Of a stretch of DNA of 64,000 bases, positions 60,334-64,000 are shown in pieces. Below the pieces are notes generated by a model, which saw only the letters and a program-made list of their open reading frames with translations, searched no databases and had not been told where the DNA came from. Within the stretch, counting starts at the first letter, position 1, and the number at the start of each line of letters is the position of its first letter. Source of the stretch: a virus; IMG/VR virus record IMGVR_UViG_3300044641_009805, positions 186,001 to 250,000 of that record; one strand, written 5' to 3'. The position numbers and the translations under genes are program-made.

Positions 60334-60700
60334 TTCTAGAATTTTAGTCAGCAAAGAACTTGAAGGTCAGATACCTGACATAGAAGGATCTTTGTCTGAT
60401 TATTTGTTTTCAGCTGTTTGCATTTATCTTAAAGATTCTAATGCTTCATTGGAGCTAGATGGCCCCATTACATCATTTTCTATTTCCAATGAAGTTAGTA
60501 TTAACATGAAAATGCAAATTGATAAAGCTTTTCATATAATGAAGTTGAAAAGCTTTTTAAAGTTTGATGATGTCAACTTTGTTTTAAAAGACAACTTAAT
60601 AAAATTGAACGGTCATTATGCAGTTCAACAAGTGAAAATGTTAGACATCAACGTTGAAGATCAAGAGTGCAATCTAGAATTAAGCATTAAATCTGTTTAA
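60320..60700 (+). CDS. Hypothetical protein
   Basis: A 126-residue protein, similar in length to its upstream neighbour. Rich in Leu/Ile/Asp/Asn with a hydrophobic core (EGSLSDYLFSAVCIYL) and C-terminal beta-rich part (LEDQECNLELSIKS-like). No motif recognised. Starts within the preceding gene and ends before a promoter-like TATATAG stretch at 60720. Confidence 0.5.
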   Translation: MKENDSRILVSKELEGQIPDIEGSLSDYLFSAVCIYLKDSNASLELDGPITSFSISNEVSINMKMQIDKAFHIMKLKSFLKFDDVNFVLKDNLIKLNGHYAVQQVKMLDINVEDQECNLELSIKSV

Positions 60701-60749
60701 TGATTGATTCAAGCGTCTAATATATAGTTATACCAGGAGTCACGTCACA

Positions 60750-60917
60750 ATGGAACGAGATGAACAAGATATAAATTTTGACAAATTTATGGATGATATT
60801 CTCATTAAAGAGTCAAAGAAAAAGCAGGAATTAGTTGAAGAAACTCCGCAACGTAAATATGTAAAAAAGTATACAGAGCGTGCTTCAAATCGCATTAGAT
60901 TTTCTAAGGTGTTATGA
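60750..60917 (+). CDS. Small charged protein (55 residues)
   Basis: An ATG-initiated frame of 56 codons with CCAGGAGT at 60733-60740 as a good SD. The product is basic and acidic in blocks (ERDEQDINFDKFMDD, then KKKQELVEE and a RKYVKKYTERASNRIRF tail). Its TGA overlaps the next gene's ATG as ATGA (60914-60917). A TATATAG box lies 25 bases upstream. The gene layout supports it strongly although it is short. Function unknown. Confidence 0.7.
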   Translation: MERDEQDINFDKFMDDILIKESKKKQELVEETPQRKYVKKYTERASNRIRFSKVL

Positions 60918-61414
60918 TGTCTAATCGTCCTACTATAAAATCTGGAGAAACGCTTAGCAGTTTTTTATCTGAGATTATTAAAGAATCTTATTCTGAAAAG
61001 ATAAGACTGTCTGAGAAAAAAGATGCGGAAGCTTTATCAACAGGAGATATTTCTGTCGAGGACGTGGTCGATAAGTTGAACGTAATTCGATCAGGAAAAT
61101 CTTTTAAGGATGAAGAAGTTCTAGCAAATATGCAAAAATACTTAGAAGATCTTGACAAGCCAGAAAAAACAGCGCTTCTTGCATTTTTAAAGGGCATATC
61201 TGAAATAGTTACTGCAGGTGTATCAGGAGCCAAAGCGTTTGAACCAACAGACACTCCTTCTAAAGTGAAGATGAAAAAGAAGTCATCTGAAAAGCAAAAG
61301 GTTTCTGTCACGCCGAATGTGATAAAAAAGCCAGAGTCTGAAGAGACTACAAAGTCTTCTAGTCCTTCAGAAGATACTTCTCCTCCTGCCCCGATTGAAC
61401 CCAAGAAGAAATAG
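60914..61414 (+). CDS. Tagged protein with Pro/Ser-rich tail
   Basis: A 166-residue protein; ATG 60914 or 60917. The tag SFLSEIIKESYSEKIRLSE appears at residues ~16-34, with possible cleavage at IKE and LSE. After it come an acidic helical domain (VEDVVDKLNVIRSG) and a Lys/Ser/Pro-rich disordered end. Overlaps the small upstream gene by four bases. No further motif. Virion internal role inferred from the tag. Confidence 0.55.
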   Translation: MMSNRPTIKSGETLSSFLSEIIKESYSEKIRLSEKKDAEALSTGDISVEDVVDKLNVIRSGKSFKDEEVLANMQKYLEDLDKPEKTALLAFLKGISEIVTAGVSGAKAFEPTDTPSKVKMKKKSSEKQKVSVTPNVIKKPESEETTKSSSPSEDTSPPAPIEPKKK

Positions 61415-61417
61415 TAT

Positions 61418-61423
61418 TATAAT
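61418..61423 (+). promoter_or_regulatory. TATAAT box 9 nt before a start codon (leaderless promoter candidate)
   Basis: TATAAT is followed by TCAATCATT and ATG 61433. No SD lies between and no -35 box is visible. Predicted +1 is three bases before the start codon. Confidence 0.5.
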
Positions 61424-61432
61424 TCAATCATT

Positions 61433-61642
61433 ATGGAAGAAGTTAGGCGAATACATTTACATGATGGTGAAGTGCTTGAAGTCTCTATGAGACCAGGATT
61501 TCTTGAAAGAATCTCTTCACATTTTCAGCTAGCTAAAGCTGAAAACGTAACAGATGATCACATACGTATGTACATATTTGATGTATTTAAAAATGCGATA
61601 GACAAGGCTGAAAATGAAGGATTCAGAGAAAATTCTGCTTGA
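61433..61642 (+). CDS. Small hypothetical protein
   Basis: A 69-residue protein with MEEVRRIHLHDGEVLEVSM at the N terminus, suggesting a small beta-strand pair, then a helix (DDHIRMYIFDVFKNAIDKAE). Translation starts without an SD, nine bases after a TATAAT box. It overlaps the next gene by 29 bases. Family unknown. Confidence 0.55.
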   Translation: MEEVRRIHLHDGEVLEVSMRPGFLERISSHFQLAKAENVTDDHIRMYIFDVFKNAIDKAENEGFRENSA

Positions 61643-61886
61643 ATATGTTACTTTAATACTTGAAAAAAAGATTAGAGAAGCCGACATATCTGACGGTCAA
61701 AAGGCCAAATGGGGATCAAGAAAACACATCTCAGATCTCAAGCGCCGTTTGAAAGAAGCTGAGTACTGGCGTGACAAGCAAAAGAAGGGCTCTGAAAAAA
61801 GAGCCCATTATAGAAATGTTGTTAATGACATCAAACGTCAGTTAAAAGCTGCTATAAAAAAAGAAAAAGTTGAAGACGAAAAGTAA
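61614..61886 (+). CDS. Tagged small basic protein
   Basis: A 90-residue protein starting inside the preceding gene. Begins MKDSEKILLEYVTLILEKKIREADI, a variant of the common tag with several (L/I)-X-E sites. The rest is Lys/Arg-rich helix (ISDLKRRLKEAEYWRDKQKK), suited to DNA or protein binding. Its last codons, encoding DEK and stop, form one arm of a palindromic terminator shared with the convergent gene. Confidence 0.55.
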   Translation: MKDSEKILLEYVTLILEKKIREADISDGQKAKWGSRKHISDLKRRLKEAEYWRDKQKKGSEKRAHYRNVVNDIKRQLKAAIKKEKVEDEK

Positions 61887-61901
61887 TTTTTACTTTTCGT
61901 C
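61875..61901. terminator. Perfect 12-bp palindromic bidirectional terminator spanning two stop codons
   Basis: Arms GACGAAAAGTAA (61875-61886) and TTACTTTTCGTC (61890-61901) pair perfectly around loop TTT. The arms encode Asp-Glu-Lys-stop on both strands, so the convergent genes end in the same tripeptide. T-rich bases flank it in both directions. Confidence 0.75.
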
Positions 61902-62915
61902 TTTTACAATTTCGTCTTTCTTAACTTTGCCGCTTTCAGGCTGCTGAGAGTTGATTAAACTTAGAATTTTTTCTTTTCCTGCGACGGAAACCACGATTCT
62001 TCCACCTTGCGTCGTCGCAACTATCGAGATAATATCTTTTGTAGCAAAAAACAACGAATTATTCTCATACCACACAATGCCTACTGCATCTCCCACTGCG
62101 GCTTTGATAGCTTCAGCATTGATTATTTTGTAGATGTTTTCCGGCGTGTAATCTTGCAAGTCGTTTTTCTTGAATTCATCCGACCATTTCTTTAGAAGAT
62201 TTGCGAATTGTTTTTGACCAAATTCTGTCAAATCGCTGATGTCTGAAATACCCATTCTTACGAGTTTTAGTACGAATGGAGTGCTAGTAAGCAACTTTCC
62301 TTTTGCTGAACCCATCTTGATTCCAGCGGTTTTAGACCCAGCTTTAACGTGCCAAGGTTCATTATTGATTGTTACATCATATAAAGAATTGCTTTTTTCA
62401 CCAGTACTTGTGTTTTCAAACATCAGACGAATCACAATTTCGCCTGCTCCAATTTGCATACCACCAGCTTTAGGATTAGTCGACAATCTTGCTACATCAC
62501 GCAAAACTTCAGGCACATTTATTGACGTATTAGCAGGCGCCGCAGCCAGCTTAAATAAAGAAGCCTCTAGCTTCGCTGGATCTTTTTTTGAAAGTAGAAT
62601 CTTAAGCTCGTCTCTTAGTACGTTTGTGCTTTCTACAATTCCCTTTAGTTTTTCAGAAACTGCTGGGTCGATACGATCTATGCCTTGTAACAAATTTTCA
62701 TAATCTTGGGATTCTTTCGCGGAAGGCTTTGACCCTTGCTCTACTGGAGATGTCCGATCTTTAGTTGTCGCCTTTAAAATAGAAGTTTTAATTTTCTTTG
62801 CGACTTTATCAGGAACTTCGAATTCTTCGTCATTAATAGTGACTTTTACTTCAAGCAATTGTTTTACGTACTCTCTAAGCAATGTTACGCTGCTTTTTCT
62901 ATTGTTATATGGCAT
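61890..62915 (-). CDS. Tagged protein on minus strand, function unknown
   Basis: A 341-residue protein beginning MPYNNRKSSVTLLREYVKQLLEVKV, a tag variant. It has a central region with GAGEIVIRLMFEN and NNEPWHVKAGSKTAGIK, a pattern I associate with virion proteins of large phages, and a C-terminal part with YKIINAEAIKAAVGDAVGIVWYEN. Transcribed toward the gene at 61614 and ending in the shared palindrome. Divergent upstream is the Nudix gene; the 54-nt space probably contains promoters for both. Confidence 0.6.
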   Translation of the reverse strand: MPYNNRKSSVTLLREYVKQLLEVKVTINDEEFEVPDKVAKKIKTSILKATTKDRTSPVEQGSKPSAKESQDYENLLQGIDRIDPAVSEKLKGIVESTNVLRDELKILLSKKDPAKLEASLFKLAAAPANTSINVPEVLRDVARLSTNPKAGGMQIGAGEIVIRLMFENTSTGEKSNSLYDVTINNEPWHVKAGSKTAGIKMGSAKGKLLTSTPFVLKLVRMGISDISDLTEFGQKQFANLLKKWSDEFKKNDLQDYTPENIYKIINAEAIKAAVGDAVGIVWYENNSLFFATKDIISIVATTQGGRIVVSVAGKEKILSLINSQQPESGKVKKDEIVKDEK

Positions 62916-62969
62916 ATCTAGATCTAATAATCCTATATTTATCTACTTAACAGGATAAATTTAGAATTT
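62916..62969. promoter_or_regulatory. Divergent promoter region
   Basis: Short divergent gap. On the + strand GATAAA (62953-62958) precedes ATG 62970 by 11 bases with no SD; on the - strand TATAGGATTAT lies upstream of the minus gene. Boxes resemble the TATAAT elements at other starts. Confidence 0.35.
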
Positions 62970-63389
62970 ATGGTACCAACAAGATTTTCATGCGGAGCTG
63001 TAGTTTATAGAAAGCAACCTACTTGCACGCAAATCTTATTGGTGAAGCAGTCTACAAATGATGAAGCTTGGGGAATTCCGAAAGGCCACATGGAGTATGG
63101 CGAAACATACGTAGAGACAGCTGTTAGAGAAACCTTTGAAGAGGCTGGAATTGACATAAAAATAATCACGCAATTACCCCACGTGTTCATAACAAGAAAA
63201 AAATATAAAAAAATTGTGATACCTTTCCTAGCAATACAAACATGTGATCGTGAGCCGAGCAGCGGTCATGAAGCTTCAGAAGTCGTAGAAGCAAGATGGT
63301 TCGATATAAAAAAGTTGCCTCCGTTGTGCTCGTATCAGCGTCCTATCTTCGATGCAGCTCTTTTGATGTTGGAGATGGGAAATGGATGA
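62970..63389 (+). CDS. Nudix hydrolase
   Basis: A 139-residue protein with a near-perfect Nudix box (G-x5-E-x7-R-E-x-x-E-E-x-G): GHMEYGETYVETAVRETFEEAG starting at Gly39. The enzyme would hydrolyse a nucleoside diphosphate linked to another group, for example a modified dNTP, NAD-type dinucleotide or RNA cap. Given the NadM-like domain and possible base modification in this phage, several substrates are thinkable. Starts without SD. Its stop overlaps the next gene. Confidence 0.85.
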   Translation: MVPTRFSCGAVVYRKQPTCTQILLVKQSTNDEAWGIPKGHMEYGETYVETAVRETFEEAGIDIKIITQLPHVFITRKKYKKIVIPFLAIQTCDREPSSGHEASEVVEARWFDIKKLPPLCSYQRPIFDAALLMLEMGNG

Positions 63390-63630
63390 AAAGAAGCTAG
63401 AGCAAATTTTGTTAGAAATACGTAGTTATGCTATGAACGTGAAAGATTGGCAGACTATAAAAAAGGAAATTTTAAAATCCTTGCCTCCATCTGACAGGAA
63501 GTTTTTTTCTACAAGAGATCCATACACCAAACAGCAGACGTTAAATGAATTTGAACGTACGGTTGTAGAAAAATGGGAGAAATTAACGAGCGTTAAACTG
63601 ATAATTAAGAGTCGTGATGCAAGAAAATAA
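63382..63630 (+). CDS. Small hypothetical protein
   Basis: An 82-residue protein overlapping the Nudix gene by eight bases. Basic, mostly helical (KDWQTIKKEILKSL), no motif. Its last 14 bases overlap the start of a tagged gene. I do not recognise a family. Confidence 0.5.
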   Translation: MDEKKLEQILLEIRSYAMNVKDWQTIKKEILKSLPPSDRKFFSTRDPYTKQQTLNEFERTVVEKWEKLTSVKLIIKSRDARK

Positions 63631-64000
63631 ATTATTAAGAGAGTACGTTCGACGAATTCTAACAGAAGAGATGTCAGGCGACTATTCGGCGTCCTACATG
63701 TCAGGTGGTAGTACCTTTGGTGGCACAGCCATAAAGACAGCATTCGTAGATCCCGTTACTGATATTTTCAAGATATTGAAAGGTAGAGCAAAAGAATTAT
63801 TCTCAGGAGTAAAAAGACTCGCCCGCGTGTCTCTTAGCGGAGGGTTGGGTCTCTTGACAGCTGGCGCTTGGGAACCGAATTATCAAGCCGCCAAAGACGC
63901 GTACAACAATGAAATATCGAAGATAAGAAGTGAGTATGAAGGTGCAAGATCGGCCGGTATAAAAGCTTTGTTGGCTAGCGATTTAGTCGCAATCGGTTTT
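63617..64000 (+). CDS. Tagged protein, runs off the window (partial)
   Basis: ATG 63617 opens a frame with no stop before the window ends. It begins MQENKLLREYVRRILTEEM, a clear copy of the tag; LTE|E fits T4-type prohead protease cleavage. After it comes a Gly/Ser segment (SGDYSASYMSGGSTFGG), then a helical region including VDPVTDIFKILKGRAKELF. At least 128 residues are encoded. It resembles internal or head-associated proteins of large phages. The C terminus is unknown. Confidence 0.65.
   Translation, partial: MQENKLLREYVRRILTEEMSGDYSASYMSGGSTFGGTAIKTAFVDPVTDIFKILKGRAKELFSGVKRLARVSLSGGLGLLTAGAWEPNYQAAKDAYNNEISKIRSEYEGARSAGIKALLASDLVAIGF

Noticed and set aside
1-64000. tRNA genes, CRISPR arrays, insertion sequences or an integrase
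   Set aside because: No cloverleaf with a CCA or TTCxAxx arm was seen in any intergenic gap, no regular spaced repeats, and no transposase or integrase motifs. All sizeable gaps are short and explained by promoters, terminators or tiny genes.

Overview
The window is one continuous stretch of a large tailed bacteriophage genome, a myovirus with a contractile tail. It opens inside a tail sheath gene, followed by tail tube, a baseplate hub-type protein, a 1722-residue tape measure protein and baseplate proteins. It then runs into a replication and nucleotide-metabolism region: gp32-like SSB, UvsX, gp41-type helicase, 5'-3' exonuclease, class II ribonucleotide reductase, ThyX and a family C DNA polymerase. 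Genes are dense, nearly all on the + strand, and often overlap by ATGA or TAATG. Only three genes are on the - strand. I found no tRNA, rRNA, CRISPR array or insertion sequence. The host cannot be read from the sequence; a secreted protein and a membrane-anchored coiled-coil protein fit a Gram-negative host, as inference only.

Layout. 1-17965: virion tail and baseplate genes, GC-rich, interrupted by a free-standing AT-rich homing endonuclease gene (1700-2599). 18001-20545: a very small family A DNA polymerase, an HD-domain protein and small genes. 20639-31817: SSB, UvsX, a dUTPase gene broken in two by a split intein with an endonuclease gene between the halves, exonuclease, helicase, NrdJ, ThyX, thymidylate kinase and a MazG/dCTPase-like protein. 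31914-43819: Hsp20, methyltransferase, HNH nuclease, two phosphoesterases, a Dps/ferritin-like protein, a ligase-nucleotidylyltransferase fusion and an IMP dehydrogenase/GMP reductase-family enzyme. 43832-54688: DNA polymerase III alpha, then a run of kinase, glycosyltransferase-like protein, two sugar-nucleotide epimerases, a thymidylate synthase-family enzyme with the dCMP-type Asp, thymidine kinase and dCMP deaminase. 54743-64000: many small proteins, a superoxide dismutase-like protein, a possible lysis cassette, a nitrilase-family enzyme and a Nudix hydrolase.

Four observations stand out. (1) The dUTPase is a 'fractured gene': an N-extein plus intein-N, a free-standing endonuclease, then intein-C plus C-extein. 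The splice junction lies inside catalytic motif 3, so enzyme activity should depend on protein trans-splicing. (2) About a dozen otherwise unrelated proteins begin with the same short amphipathic element (type LRRIIKEE), which contains the (L/I)-X-E cut site of T4-type prohead proteases. This looks like a capsid-targeting tag on a set of packaged proteins, possibly including SOD-like and DNA-compacting proteins. (3) The 47.4-54.7 kb cluster, with a dCTPase-like gene at 31.4 kb, reads as a pathway for hydroxymethylated and glycosylated cytosine DNA. (4) Several genes have a TATAAT-like box ending 6-9 nt before the start codon and no Shine-Dalgarno sequence, which predicts leaderless transcripts.

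Functional names rest on motif recognition by eye; no database search was possible.
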